A DNA stretch of 56,285 bases from Acidovorax sp. SRB_14 (lineage in GTDB: Bacteria > Pseudomonadota > Gammaproteobacteria > Burkholderiales > Burkholderiaceae_C): NCBI RefSeq assembly GCF_012932145.1, contig NZ_MWOK01000019.1, positions 1 to 56,285 on the forward strand. The letters are read 5' to 3'. The stretch's first letter is position 1. Every line of letters starts with the position of its first letter. A program made the position numbers and the translations under genes. Below, piece by piece: positions 37,053 to 47,368 of this stretch. Below the pieces are notes generated by a model that saw only the letters and a list, made by a program, of their open reading frames with translations, searched no databases and was not told the origin of the DNA.

Positions 37053-38068
37053 CAGAAATTCTCCTCAACCACCACGCCCGCCTCGGCCAGGCGGTGCAAC
37101 GCAGTGCGGGTGTTGTCCGCCGTGCCCTGCACAGAAACCGTCAACTGCCCGCAAGGCGTCGACTTGATCTGGCCGAAGCGCCCGTTCAGGATCAGGAAGT
37201 CGACCGCGCATTCGCGCGCGACCCGGGTGAAGACCGGCTGGGTCATCGCTGCGTTCATGAACGTCAGGCGCCGCACGGTGGCGGGCTCGATCCCTGCGGG
37301 GCCGCCCAGCGGCTCATCGGCGCCCATGTGATCGGCCTCCATGACGAAGTTGCGCGTGGTCGGATGCTGCGGGTGCAGAAACACCTGGGCGACCGGACCG
37401 CTTTCGACGATCTTGCCGCCATCGATCACGGCGACGCGGTCGCAGATGGTCCGGATCACATCCATCTCATGGGTGATCAGGACAATCGTGAGGTGCAGTT
37501 TCTCGTTGATTTCGCGCAGCAGCTGCAGAATCGAGCGCGTCGTCTGCGGGTCCAGAGCGCTGGTGGCTTCGTCGCACAGCAGGATATGCGGGCCGTTGGC
37601 CAGGGCGCGCGCAATGCCCACGCGCTGCTTCTCGCCGCCCGAGAGTTGCTTGGGGTATTTGTGCTTGTGGAGGCTCAGCCCCACCAGTGCCAGCAACTCG
37701 TCCACGCGCGCATCGATTTTTTTCTCGTCCGTCTCCCCCGCAATCCGGATCGGAAACGCCACGTTGGCGGCCACCGTCTTGGAGCTCAGCAAATTGAAAT
37801 GCTGAAAGATCATGCCGACCTTTCTGCGGAAGTTCCGCAGCGCCCGATCGTCGAATTCCAGGATGTTTTCACCGCCGACGGTGATGCCGCCCTGCGTGGG
37901 CCGCTCCAGCAGGTTAATGAGGCGGATCAGCGTCGATTTGCCTGCGCCCGAATGCCCGATGACCCCGAAAATCTCCCCTCGAATGATGGACAGGTCAATG
38001 CCTTGCAGGGCCGGGATGCGTGTTTGGTGAACGGTGTAGCTTTTGTGTATGTCCGTGAGTTGAATCAT
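37052..38068 (-). CDS. metN: Methionine ABC transporter ATPase MetN
   Basis: A 338-residue ABC ATPase. Walker A GHSGAGKST near residue 38, signature LSGGEKQRV near 140, Walker B LLCDEATSALD near 160, switch His in VLITHEMD. The C-terminal ~95 residues form the NIL/ACT-like domain that binds methionine and feedback-inhibits transport. It is the first gene of metNIQ, 75 bp downstream of the E1 gene stop. No SAM riboswitch is visible in that short gap. Confidence 0.95.
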   Translation of the reverse strand: MIQLTDIHKSYTVHQTRIPALQGIDLSIIRGEIFGVIGHSGAGKSTLIRLINLLERPTQGGITVGGENILEFDDRALRNFRRKVGMIFQHFNLLSSKTVAANVAFPIRIAGETDEKKIDARVDELLALVGLSLHKHKYPKQLSGGEKQRVGIARALANGPHILLCDEATSALDPQTTRSILQLLREINEKLHLTIVLITHEMDVIRTICDRVAVIDGGKIVESGPVAQVFLHPQHPTTRNFVMEADHMGADEPLGGPAGIEPATVRRLTFMNAAMTQPVFTRVARECAVDFLILNGRFGQIKSTPCGQLTVSVQGTADNTRTALHRLAEAGVVVEENF

Positions 38069-38143
38069 GCGTTGTCTCTGTTTTTCTTTGTTTATTGCGC
38101 CCCAAAGCAGCGTGCGGCCATGGCCTGCTGTCCCTGCACCCGC

Positions 38144-40834
38144 TCAGTTACGAAGTGTATACATGGCGGCCCGCGCAATGCTTGCGGCATCCACCCCGAA
38201 AAATCCGCGCAGCGCGGCCCGTGTGTCGCTGCGGCCGAAGCCGTCCGTGCCCAGTGTGAGGTAGCGCCGGCCCTCGGGCACCCAGGCGCGCACGCTGTCG
38301 GGCACGGCGCGCACGTAGTCGGTGGCGGCAATCACCGGGCCTTGGGTGCCCGCAAGCTGCTGGGCGATCCACGGCGTGCCGGGCGCCGCGTCGCCCACCA
38401 GCGCGCGCTGTTCGCAGGCTTGGCCGTCGCGGGCCAGCTCGCTCCAGCTGGTCACGCTGAGCACGGTGGCCGAGACGCCCTCGGCGGCCAGTAATTGGGC
38501 GGCCTGCAGCACCTCGGTCAGGATGGCGCCGGAGCCCAGCAGGGTCACGTATTTGGATGAAATCGGCCCCTGGCCCGCATCTGCCTTGCGCAGATAGCTA
38601 TGGAAGACATAGCAGCCGCGCAGCACGCCCTCTTGCGCTCCAGCGGGCAGGTCGGGCTGGGCGTAGTTCTCGTTCATCAGCGTGATGTAGTAGAAAACGT
38701 CGCGCTGCTCCTGCACCATGGCGCGCATGCCGGCGTTGAGGATCACCGCGAGCTCGCCCGCAAAGGCCGGGTCGTAGGCCTTGCAGTTGGGGATGGTGGC
38801 CGCCACCAGGTGGCTGCTGCCGTCCTGATGCTGCAGGCCCTCGCCGGCGAGCGTGGTGCGGCCCGAGGTGGCGCCGAGCAGAAAGCCGCGTGCGCGCTGG
38901 TCAGCGGCGGCCCAGATGGCGTCGCCGACGCGCTGGAAGCCGAACATCGAGTAGTAGATGTAGAACGGCAGCATGGCCAGGCCGTGCACGCTGTAGCTGG
39001 TGGCGGCGGCCGTCCAGCTGGCCAGCGCACCGGCTTCGCTGATGCCTTCCTCGAGGATCTGCCCGTCGAGTGCCTCGCGGTAGCTCAGCACCGAGCCGAT
39101 GTCTTCGGGCGCGTAGCGCTGGCCGACGCTGCTGTAGATGCCGACCTGCTTGAACAGGTTGGCCATGCCGAAGGTGCGCGCTTCGTCGGCCACGATGGGC
39201 ACGATGCGCGGGCCCAGCTGCGCGTCTTTGAGCAGGGCGCCGAGCATGCGCACAAAGGCCATCGTGGTGCTCATTTCCTTGGCCTGCGGCTGCAGCGCAA
39301 AGCGCGCGTAGCTTTCCAGCGCCGGCACGGGCAGCGTGTCGCAGATGGACTCGCGTTGCGGCAAATAGCCGCCGAGCTGCTGGCGCTGCCGGTGCAGGTA
39401 CTGCATCTCGGGGCTGTCCTCGGCCGGCTTGTAGAACGCCAGGCCCGTGGCCTGCGCATCGGAGAGCGGCAGTTTGAAGCGGTTGCGGAACTCGATCAGG
39501 TCGGTCTCGTCGAGCTTCTTCTGGCTGTGCGTGGTCATCTTGCCCTGTCCCGCCGTGCCCATGCCGTAGCCCTTCTTGGTGTGGGCCAGGATCACCGTGG
39601 GCTGGCCGGTGTGGCGCGCGGCGGCGGCGTAGGCGGCGTGGATCTTCACGAGGTCGTGCCCGCCGCGCTTCAGGCGGTCGATCTGCTCGTCGGTCATGCC
39701 CTGCACCAGGTGCGCCAGTTCGGGGTTCTGGCCAAAGAAGTTGTCGCGGTTGAAGCGCCCGTCCTTGGCGGCAAAGGTTTGCATCTGCCCGTCCACGGTG
39801 CCGGCCAGGGCCCGCGCCAGCGCGCCCGTGAGGTCGCGCGCGAACAGGCCGTCCCAGTCGCTGCCCCAGACCAGCTTGATCACGTTCCAGCCGGCGCCCG
39901 AGAACAGGCGCTCGAGCTCGTCGATGATGCGGCCGTTGCCGCGCACCGGGCCGTCAAGGCGCTGCAGGTTGCAGTTGACCACCCAGACCAGGTTGTCGAG
40001 CTTCTCGCGCGCGGCCAGCGTCAGCGCGCTCATGCTCTCGGGCTCGTCCATTTCGCCGTCGCCAAACACGCCCCACACGCGCCGCATCGCGGTGCGTCCT
40101 GCTGTGTCATTGCGTCCCGCGCAGTCGAGCAGCCCGCGGTGCGTGAGGTAGTGCATGAAGCGCGCGTGGTAGATCGAGCTGATCGGACCGATGCCCATCG
40201 AGCCCGTGGGGAACTGCCAGAAGTCGGGCATGAGCCACGGGTGCGGGTAGCTCGACAGGCCCTGCGCACCGGCCGCGGGCGCGGTGATTTCCTGCCGGTA
40301 ATGCATCAGGTCCGCTTCGGACAGGCGCCCCTCCAGGTAGGCGCGCGCATACACGCCCGGCGCGCTGTGCGGCTGGAAGAACACCAGGTCGCCGCGGTGC
40401 TGGCCCGCGCCCAGGCCCTCGCGGGCGCGGAAGAAGTGGTTGAAGCCGGACTCGAAGAGGTCGGCCGCGCTGGCATAGCTGGCGATGTGGCCGCCGAGTT
40501 CGCCGTAGGCCTGGTTGGCGCGCACCACCATGGCCAGCGCGTTCCAGCGCACGATGGACGCGACCCGCTCCTCGATCGCCAGGTCGCCCGGGAACACCGG
40601 CTGCTCGTGCACCGCCACGCTGTTCACATAAGGCGTGTTCAGGTCGGGCTGCCAGCCAATGCGCTGGGTGCGCGCCAGCAGCACCAGCTCTTGCAGCATG
40701 TGGCGCGCGCGCTCTGGGCCTTCGGTTGCCAGCAGTGCCAGAAAGGCGTCGCGCCACTCGGCAGTTTCTTCGGGGTCGGTGTCGGCAGCGTCCAGGTCCG
40801 GCGCGGCAATGGAAAGAGACGTCAGGGCATTCAT
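38144..40834 (-). CDS. mdeB: AceE-type 2-oxoacid dehydrogenase E1 (MdeB-like, probable 2-oxobutanoate/pyruvate E1)
   Basis: An 896-residue homodimeric E1. It has the thiamine-diphosphate motif GDGEMDEPESMSALTLAARE near residue 240, followed by NCNLQRLDGPVRGNG as in AceE. KKGYGMGTAGQGKMTTHSQK is near 420 and the transketolase pyrimidine domain spans ~490-700. No E2 or E3 gene is adjacent, so this is not the housekeeping pdh operon. The divergent Lrp-type gene and downstream metNIQ/PLP enzyme match the Pseudomonas mdeR-mdeAB theme, where MdeB oxidises 2-oxobutanoate from methionine. E2/E3 would be borrowed. A short segment near the C-terminal domain is encoded by an interspersed repeat. ATG chosen at 40834. 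Confidence 0.82.
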   Translation of the reverse strand: MNALTSLSIAAPDLDAADTDPEETAEWRDAFLALLATEGPERARHMLQELVLLARTQRIGWQPDLNTPYVNSVAVHEQPVFPGDLAIEERVASIVRWNALAMVVRANQAYGELGGHIASYASAADLFESGFNHFFRAREGLGAGQHRGDLVFFQPHSAPGVYARAYLEGRLSEADLMHYRQEITAPAAGAQGLSSYPHPWLMPDFWQFPTGSMGIGPISSIYHARFMHYLTHRGLLDCAGRNDTAGRTAMRRVWGVFGDGEMDEPESMSALTLAAREKLDNLVWVVNCNLQRLDGPVRGNGRIIDELERLFSGAGWNVIKLVWGSDWDGLFARDLTGALARALAGTVDGQMQTFAAKDGRFNRDNFFGQNPELAHLVQGMTDEQIDRLKRGGHDLVKIHAAYAAAARHTGQPTVILAHTKKGYGMGTAGQGKMTTHSQKKLDETDLIEFRNRFKLPLSDAQATGLAFYKPAEDSPEMQYLHRQRQQLGGYLPQRESICDTLPVPALESYARFALQPQAKEMSTTMAFVRMLGALLKDAQLGPRIVPIVADEARTFGMANLFKQVGIYSSVGQRYAPEDIGSVLSYREALDGQILEEGISEAGALASWTAAATSYSVHGLAMLPFYIYYSMFGFQRVGDAIWAAADQRARGFLLGATSGRTTLAGEGLQHQDGSSHLVAATIPNCKAYDPAFAGELAVILNAGMRAMVQEQRDVFYYITLMNENYAQPDLPAGAQEGVLRGCYVFHSYLRKADAGQGPISSKYVTLLGSGAILTEVLQAAQLLAAEGVSATVLSVTSWSELARDGQACEQRALVGDAAPGTPWIAQQLAGTQGPVIAATDYVRAVPDSVRAWVPEGRRYLTLGTDGFGRSDTRAALRGFFGVDAASIARAAMYTLRN
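38551..38612 (+). repeat. Interspersed repeat copy inside the MdeB-like E1 coding sequence
   Basis: On the plus strand it reads ATTTGGATGAAATCGGCCCC, then TGCCTTGCGCAGATAGCTAT and ends AAGACATAGC, the full order of the family. On the coding strand it is translated as about VFHSYLRKADAGQGPISSKY, a stretch longer than the same region of E. coli AceE as I recall it. Confidence 0.6.
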
Positions 40835-40897
40835 GCGCCCACTGTAATCACGCCCTGCTGAAATGAGATGCTTTTCTGCGGCCTGGAAATTCCGAAT

Positions 40898-40918
40898 TTG
40901 CGGCATTTAATGCCACAA
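40898..40918. promoter_or_regulatory. Palindromic operator in the divergent Lrp-E1 promoter region
   Basis: TTGcGGCATT-T-AATGCCaCAA is a 21-bp dyad with 9 of 10 base pairs matched. It lies 20 bp before the Lrp-type start and 63 bp before the E1 start. Position and size fit an Lrp/AsnC-family site allowing autoregulation and control of the divergent gene. The GCGGC motif recurs nearby (around 40878 and 40932). Confidence 0.6.
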
Positions 40919-40937
40919 AAGATCCACAATGCGGCAC

Positions 40938-41405
40938 ATGAAACTAGACAACGTGGATTTTCGCATCCTTGCCGAGCTGCAGGCCGACGGCTCGCTCTCC
41001 AACGTGGAGTTGGCGCGGCGCGTGCACCTGTCGCCCTCGCCGTGCCTTGCCCGCGTCAAGGCACTGGAGGCGGCGGGCGTGATCAGCCGCTATGTGGCGC
41101 TGGCCAACGCGGCGGCCCTGGGGCTGGGGCTCAATGTGTTCATCAGCATCAGCCTCAAGACACAAAGCAAGGAAGCGCTGGCCGATTTTGAACGCCGCAT
41201 CGCCGAGCACGACGAGGTGATGGAGTGCTACCTGATGACCGGCGACTCGGACTACCTGATTCGCGTGGCCGTGGCGGACATCTCGGCGCTGGAGCGCTTC
41301 ATCCTGGAGCAGCTCACCTCGATCCCGGGCATTGAAAAGATCCGCTCGAGCTTTGCGCTCAAGCAGGTGCGCTACAAGACCGCCCTGCCCCTGCCGGTCC
41401 CGTAA
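40938..41405 (+). CDS. Lrp/AsnC-family transcriptional regulator (MdeR-like)
   Basis: A 155-residue regulator. The N-terminal HTH is [20 protein letters not shown] then [20 protein letters not shown]. The C-terminal RAM/ACT domain runs from ~residue 65 ([28 protein letters not shown]) and would bind an amino acid. It is divergent from the E1 gene with a palindromic operator between. In Pseudomonas the related MdeR activates methionine gamma-lyase and its E1, so methionine is the most plausible effector. An alternative ATG at 40929 adds three residues; neither has a clear Shine-Dalgarno sequence. Confidence 0.9.
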   Translation: MKLDNVDFRILAELQADGSLSNVELARRVHLSPSPCLARVKALEAAGVISRYVALANAAALGLGLNVFISISLKTQSKEALADFERRIAEHDEVMECYLMTGDSDYLIRVAVADISALERFILEQLTSIPGIEKIRSSFALKQVRYKTALPLPVP

Positions 41406-41413
41406 AAAAACGC

Positions 41414-42085
41414 TCAGGACGCCGTTGGCGTGGACGGCAGCGCCTCCAGCCAGGCCACCGTGGCCGCCAGCTCGGCCGGGCGGATCTCGTGCGCGCCAGG
41501 GAACTCGCGGTAGGTCATCGCCACGGGCAGTAGCTCCATGTGCTGCCGCACCGCATGGGCATTTGCCAGCGGAATCACGTTGTCTTGCGTGCCATGGCTC
41601 AGCCACAGCTGCTTGCCGCGCAGCGCGTCGGCCGGCGCGCCGAGAGCAACCGCCTGGGGCAGCAAACGGCTGTGCCACACCAGCGCGGCCTGCAGCAGCT
41701 CTGGCCGCGTCAGCAGCAGCGACAGCGCCATGATGCCGCCCTGGCTGAAGCCGCCGACCACGACGCGCTCGGGCGGAATGCCCAGCTGCTTTTGCGCCGA
41801 ATCCAGCACCTGTGCCAGCAGTGCGCGGCTGGCGGCTTCCTGCGCTTCGTTGATGCTGCGCGCGCCGTCGGGAGCGACGGAGAAGTCAAACCAGGCAAAC
41901 GCGCCCGGCGCCATGCGGTAGGGCGCGCGCAGGCTCAGCACATGAAAGCGCCCGGGGATGTGCCCCGCCAGGCCAAACAGGTCCTGCTCGTTGCTGCCCA
42001 CGCCGTGCATCAGCACCAACAGCCAGGGCTGGGGCGTGCCAGGGGCAGCGGGACGCCTCAAAAAAGGGAGCGGCAAATCAATCAT
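41414..42085 (-). CDS. Alpha/beta hydrolase, phospholipase/carboxylesterase family
   Basis: A 223-residue esterase of the YpfH/carboxylesterase type. Oxyanion region LMHGVGSNEQDLFGLA near residue 27, nucleophile GGFSQGGIMALSLL near 112, acid/His region SHGTQDNVIPL near 165 and FPGAHEIRP near 197. It is cytoplasmic, with no signal peptide. It converges with the Lrp-type gene at a gap of only 8 bp. Substrate unknown. Confidence 0.88.
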   Translation of the reverse strand: MIDLPLPFLRRPAAPGTPQPWLLVLMHGVGSNEQDLFGLAGHIPGRFHVLSLRAPYRMAPGAFAWFDFSVAPDGARSINEAQEAASRALLAQVLDSAQKQLGIPPERVVVGGFSQGGIMALSLLLTRPELLQAALVWHSRLLPQAVALGAPADALRGKQLWLSHGTQDNVIPLANAHAVRQHMELLPVAMTYREFPGAHEIRPAELAATVAWLEALPSTPTAS

Positions 42086-42136
42086 GGATAAGCACCAGAG
42101 GCAGTTTGGGTTGATAAAAGTCCGGCCACCCGCGCA

Positions 42137-42961
42137 TCAGGCCGCAGGCTGCAGCGCAAAGGCATCCATGGCCAGGATGCCGTACATCACTTCGCGGCTC
42201 AGGTAGTCGGCCTGCCAGTCGTCGCCGGCAGCCCCCAGCGCGAAAAAGAACGGCAGGAAATGGTCTTCCGTCGGGTGGGCGCGCACGGCGTGCGGCGCCT
42301 GCGTGCGGTAGTTCAACAAGGCCTGGAGGTCGCCGCGCGCCACGGCCGCTTCGATCCAGCGGCTGAACTCCAGCACATAGGGCGCGGGCGCATGCGCGCC
42401 GCCAAAGAATTCACTGAGGTTGTGCGTCATGCTGCCCGAGCCCAGCACCAGCACGCCCTGCGCGCGCAGGCTGCGCAGGGCCACGCCCATGGCATAGACC
42501 TCGGCCGGGCCCGCGTCCGCCGGCAGCGCCACCTGCACCACCGGCACGTCGGCCTGCGGGAACAGGTGCATCAAAGGCACCCAGGCCCCATGGTCGAACG
42601 GGCGCTTGGCGTCGCCTTCGGCGGGCACGCCCGCCGCCTGCAGCAGGCGCAGCACCTCGGCGGCCAGCGCGGGCGAGCCCGGTGCCGGGTACTGCAACTG
42701 GTAGAGCGCGGGCGGAAAGCCGCCGAAGTCGTGCCAGGTAGCGGGCTGCGCGCCGGTCATGACCTGCGGCGTGCGCGCCATCCAGTGCGGCGACATGATG
42801 ACCACGCCGCGCAGGCCGGGGAAGCGCGCGCGCAGACCTTCGCCCCAGCGGGTCAGCGCGGGGCCGGTTTCGCCCGCTTCGATGGCAAACAGCGGCGCGC
42901 CGTGCGAGACGTAGAGGGCGGGAACGGGGGTGTGAACAGGGTGTTGTGCAGTGGCAGACAT
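42137..42961 (-). CDS. DODA-type class III extradiol ring-cleavage dioxygenase (YgiD-like)
   Basis: A 274-residue protein of the LigB/DODA family. Metal-ligand motifs: YVSHGAPLFAIEAG near residue 20, SPHWMARTP near 60, DHGAWVPLMHLFP near 125 and GSGSMTHNLSEFF near 190. The family cleaves 4,5-extradiol bonds of small catechols such as DOPA in a Zn/Fe-dependent way. The start at 42961 is preferred because GAGG lies 9 bp upstream; ATGs at 42970 and 42976 would overlap that site. Confidence 0.88.
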   Translation of the reverse strand: MSATAQHPVHTPVPALYVSHGAPLFAIEAGETGPALTRWGEGLRARFPGLRGVVIMSPHWMARTPQVMTGAQPATWHDFGGFPPALYQLQYPAPGSPALAAEVLRLLQAAGVPAEGDAKRPFDHGAWVPLMHLFPQADVPVVQVALPADAGPAEVYAMGVALRSLRAQGVLVLGSGSMTHNLSEFFGGAHAPAPYVLEFSRWIEAAVARGDLQALLNYRTQAPHAVRAHPTEDHFLPFFFALGAAGDDWQADYLSREVMYGILAMDAFALQPAA

Positions 42962-42974
42962 GGTGGGCATCCTC

Positions 42975-43019
42975 AATAGATCAAATGTAGGAGCTAGCGG
43001 CCGCTATACCAAGCCCAGG
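42975..43019. repeat. Degenerate interspersed repeat copy
   Basis: TCAAATGTAGGAGCTAGCGG then CCGCTATACCAAGCCCAGGC resembles a shortened copy of the family, upstream of the dioxygenase gene. Confidence 0.4.
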
Positions 43020-43066
43020 CCGACGGACAGTTTGTTCCGATTTGCGAACCAATGCCCGGGTCCGCG

Positions 43067-43474
43067 TCAATCGCGCACCTTGCCGCGCAGCGCCTTGGTC
43101 TCGCTGCGCTGCGACTTGCCTTCCAGCCGGCGCTGCCTGGAGCCGTACGTGGGCTTGGTGGCCCGGCGCGCCAGCGGCGGCCGGGCCACGCTGTTGACCA
43201 GTACGTTCAGGCGTTCCAGCGCGTCGGCGCGGTTTTGCTCCTGGCTGCGGTACTGCTGCGCCTTGATGACGAGCACGCCGTCCTGCGTGATGCGGCTGTC
43301 GCGCAGCGCCAGCAGCCGCGCCTTCACGTCCAGCGGCAGCGACGAGGCGCCGATGTCAAAGCGCAGGTGCACCGCGCTGGACACCTTGTTGACGTTCTGC
43401 CCGCCGGCGCCTTGCGCGCGCATGGCGGTGATCTCCACCTCGCGCTCATCCACCTGCAACAAGGGTGCCGTCAT
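43067..43474 (-). CDS. arfB: Alternative ribosome-rescue factor ArfB (peptidyl-tRNA hydrolase, YaeJ)
   Basis: A 135-residue release-factor-like protein. The catalytic GGQ is in RAQGAGGQNVNKVSSAVHL near residue 25. The C-terminal tail is strongly basic (RRATKPTYGSRQRRLEGK), as required to enter the empty mRNA channel of stalled ribosomes. It lacks the codon-recognition domain of RF1/RF2. Start ATG at 43474 (MTAPLLQV); ATGs further upstream lack family support. It lies 28 bp after the hydrolase gene. Confidence 0.93.
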   Translation of the reverse strand: MTAPLLQVDEREVEITAMRAQGAGGQNVNKVSSAVHLRFDIGASSLPLDVKARLLALRDSRITQDGVLVIKAQQYRSQEQNRADALERLNVLVNSVARPPLARRATKPTYGSRQRRLEGKSQRSETKALRGKVRD

Positions 43475-43502
43475 GAAGTCACCACACCCCGCTGCCATGC
43501 GC

Positions 43503-44369
43503 TCAGGCCAGCGCGGCCAGCAGCGCAGTGTGGAAGGCCTGCGCGCGCTCGAACTGCACCCAGTGGCCGGCACCGTCGACCAGCGCCATGCCGCGAAAGT
43601 CGGGCGCCGACGCCGCATAGGCGCCTTCAAGCTGTTCGATGTAGTGGCGGTACAGCGCATCGTGCCGGCCATAGATGGCATGCACCGGGCACGCCACACG
43701 CGGCAGCGAGCGCGCCAGGATGTCGGTGCCCGAGAGGCGCCGGCGCGGCATGCGGTCGTGCTGCATGTTGGCCACGTGCAGGTCCAGCGCCAGGCCCTCG
43801 ATCTGCTGCGGATCGTGCAGCATCAGCGCAGCCAGGTTGTGGCGGTGCACCACCAGCTGCTGCTGCGGGTCGGCCAGATGGCGCCAGGCCTTGAGTTCGA
43901 ACTGGCGCTGCGGCACTACGCCCATGGCGGGTGCCCCCACCAGCACCAGGCGCTGCGCCAGGGCCGGGTGCGCAGCCAGCAGCAGGCCGGCCGTCAGGCC
44001 GCCAAACGAAAAGCCCACCAGATCCACCGGCCGCCCACCCATGAGGGCCTGCAGGCCCGCGTGCAGCGGTTCGACGAGCGCATCCGCGTCGCTGCCCGTC
44101 GGCGGCAAGGCCGACGCGCCAAAGCCCGGCAAATCGGGCACCCACAGCTGGCGGCCCGCGGCGACCAGGGCATCGATGTTGCGCACCCAGTGCGTCCAGC
44201 TGCCACTGCCGCCATGCAGCAGCACCAGCGGGGCCACGCCGGGCCGCGCCGCGCCCCAGACATGCCAGACCATATTGCCCGCGCCGCAGGGCGTGGTGCG
44301 CCGCTCGGCCAGGGCGGCCAACTGCCGCACTTCGGCCGGCAGGCCTGCGGATTCCGTGACAGAAGACAT
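43503..44369 (-). CDS. Alpha/beta-fold hydrolase
   Basis: A 288-residue hydrolase. Oxyanion LVLLHGGSGSWTHW near residue 50, nucleophile elbow VGFSFGGLTAGLLL near 117, acid in AIYGRHDALYRHY near 232 and catalytic His in DGAGHWVQFE near 268. No signal peptide. It lies between aroQ (8-bp gap) and arfB. Substrate is not recognisable. Confidence 0.87.
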   Translation of the reverse strand: MSSVTESAGLPAEVRQLAALAERRTTPCGAGNMVWHVWGAARPGVAPLVLLHGGSGSWTHWVRNIDALVAAGRQLWVPDLPGFGASALPPTGSDADALVEPLHAGLQALMGGRPVDLVGFSFGGLTAGLLLAAHPALAQRLVLVGAPAMGVVPQRQFELKAWRHLADPQQQLVVHRHNLAALMLHDPQQIEGLALDLHVANMQHDRMPRRRLSGTDILARSLPRVACPVHAIYGRHDALYRHYIEQLEGAYAASAPDFRGMALVDGAGHWVQFERAQAFHTALLAALA

Positions 44370-44377
44370 GGCTGCGC

Positions 44378-44821
44378 TCACAGCCGTGCCAGGCCATCGA
44401 TGGCCAGCGCGTAGCCCTGCACGCCAAACCCGCACACCACGGCGCGCGCAGCGGCGGCAATGTAAGAGTGGTGTCTGAACGCCTCGCGCGCATGCACGTT
44501 GCTGATGTGCAGCTCGATCAGCGTGACGCCCGTGCCCTTGGTGGCATCGAGCAGCGCCACGCTGGTGTGGGTGTAGGCGCCGGCATTGAGCACCACGCCC
44601 GCCAGCTCGCCAGCGGCATGCAGGCGGCCGGCCTCGTGGATCCAGTCCACCAGCACGCCTTCGTGGTTGCTCTGGCGAAACTGCAGCGCAAAGCCGTGGT
44701 GTCCACACGCTTCGATACAAATTTGCTCAACATCGGCCAGGGTTTGCGCACCGTACACAGCCGGCTCACGCGAGCCCAGCAGGTTCAGATTGGGGCCGTT
44801 CAGGACAAAGACAGTTTTCAA
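44378..44821 (-). CDS. aroQ: Type II 3-dehydroquinate dehydratase
   Basis: A 147-residue dodecameric-type dehydroquinase of the shikimate pathway. Motifs: [16 protein letters not shown] near residue 5, [12 protein letters not shown] near 50 with the usual Arg/Tyr region before it, [16 protein letters not shown] near 77 and [17 protein letters not shown] near 101 (catalytic His and Arg). Length matches the family. It heads the aroQ-hydrolase-arfB run. Confidence 0.96.
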   Translation of the reverse strand: MKTVFVLNGPNLNLLGSREPAVYGAQTLADVEQICIEACGHHGFALQFRQSNHEGVLVDWIHEAGRLHAAGELAGVVLNAGAYTHTSVALLDATKGTGVTLIELHISNVHAREAFRHHSYIAAAARAVVCGFGVQGYALAIDGLARL

Positions 44822-44967
44822 GGGATCGCTCCAGGCGTTGCGGCCACCGCGAACTCATCTTCGGCGGGCCGGAGCGCCCGATTATGCGGCGCGCACAATG
44901 CAAAGCGGCCCGCAAAGGCCGCTTCGTGCACGCCGCGTCCAACACGGCAGGGGAATGGACAACCGCT

Positions 44968-45321
44968 TCAGTGGCGATGGCCGTGGCGGTGGCCATGCCC
45001 ATGGCCGCGCCAGCCCTCACGGTAATAGCCATAGGCGGGAGGCCCCACCACCACCGCAGGCGCGTAATAGACCGGGCGCGGCGGCGCGTAGTACACCGGC
45101 GGCGGCGGTGCGTAATACACCGGACGCGGCGGCGCGTAATAGACCGGCGCGGGCGCCGCATACACGGGGTAGCCATTGGTCACCCCCACCGAAACACCGG
45201 GCGAACTCAGCCCCACCGACCAGTTCACATCGCGCGCCTGGGCAATGCCTGGGCCCAGCAACGCGGCCAATGCCACACCGGCAGCGGCAGCCATGCCATA
45301 CAGGGAACGGATTCTTGTCAT
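44968..45321 (-). CDS. Small exported protein with PVYYAPP repeats and His-rich C-terminus
   Basis: A 117-residue protein. The signal peptide spans residues ~1-31 (AAAAGVALAALLGPGIAQA). The mature part starts RDVNWSVGLSSPGVSVGV, then five tandem Pro-Tyr units of the type PVYYAPP(R/P) near residues 55-90. The tail is GHGHGHRHGHRH. AGGAGA lies before the ATG at 45321. Comparable PVYYAPP proteins are widespread in Burkholderiales as uncharacterised exported proteins. The His-rich tail could bind metal ions; that is inference. Confidence 0.82.
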   Translation of the reverse strand: MTRIRSLYGMAAAAGVALAALLGPGIAQARDVNWSVGLSSPGVSVGVTNGYPVYAAPAPVYYAPPRPVYYAPPPPVYYAPPRPVYYAPAVVVGPPAYGYYREGWRGHGHGHRHGHRH

Positions 45322-45502
45322 GGAAATCTCCTGGTTGAAGGGCCTGGCAACCAATCTGCACGGCCCTGTAGGTACATAACGCACCAGATGGCAGAAAGGA
45401 TGGCATAGAACTGTAAAGTTCTTGTTTCGGGAAGTTCAGGCGCTGGGCAAAGCCGTGTTGCAGTGCGTAACGCCGCCAGAGTGTGCCGCCTAAAATGCGC
45501 CC

Positions 45503-47323
<1,821 letters not shown>

Positions 47324-47368
47324 CAAACCTCCATTAATTGCCATTGAGAACTATGGAGCGAGACAAAA

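Noticed and set aside
38069-38143. Possible SAM/SAH riboswitch ahead of metN
   Set aside because: The gap is only 75 bp and shows no conserved riboswitch core or terminator hairpin.
38600-40861. A 753-codon plus-strand open frame antisense to the E1 gene
   Set aside because: The minus-strand frame has full AceE motifs; this one has none.
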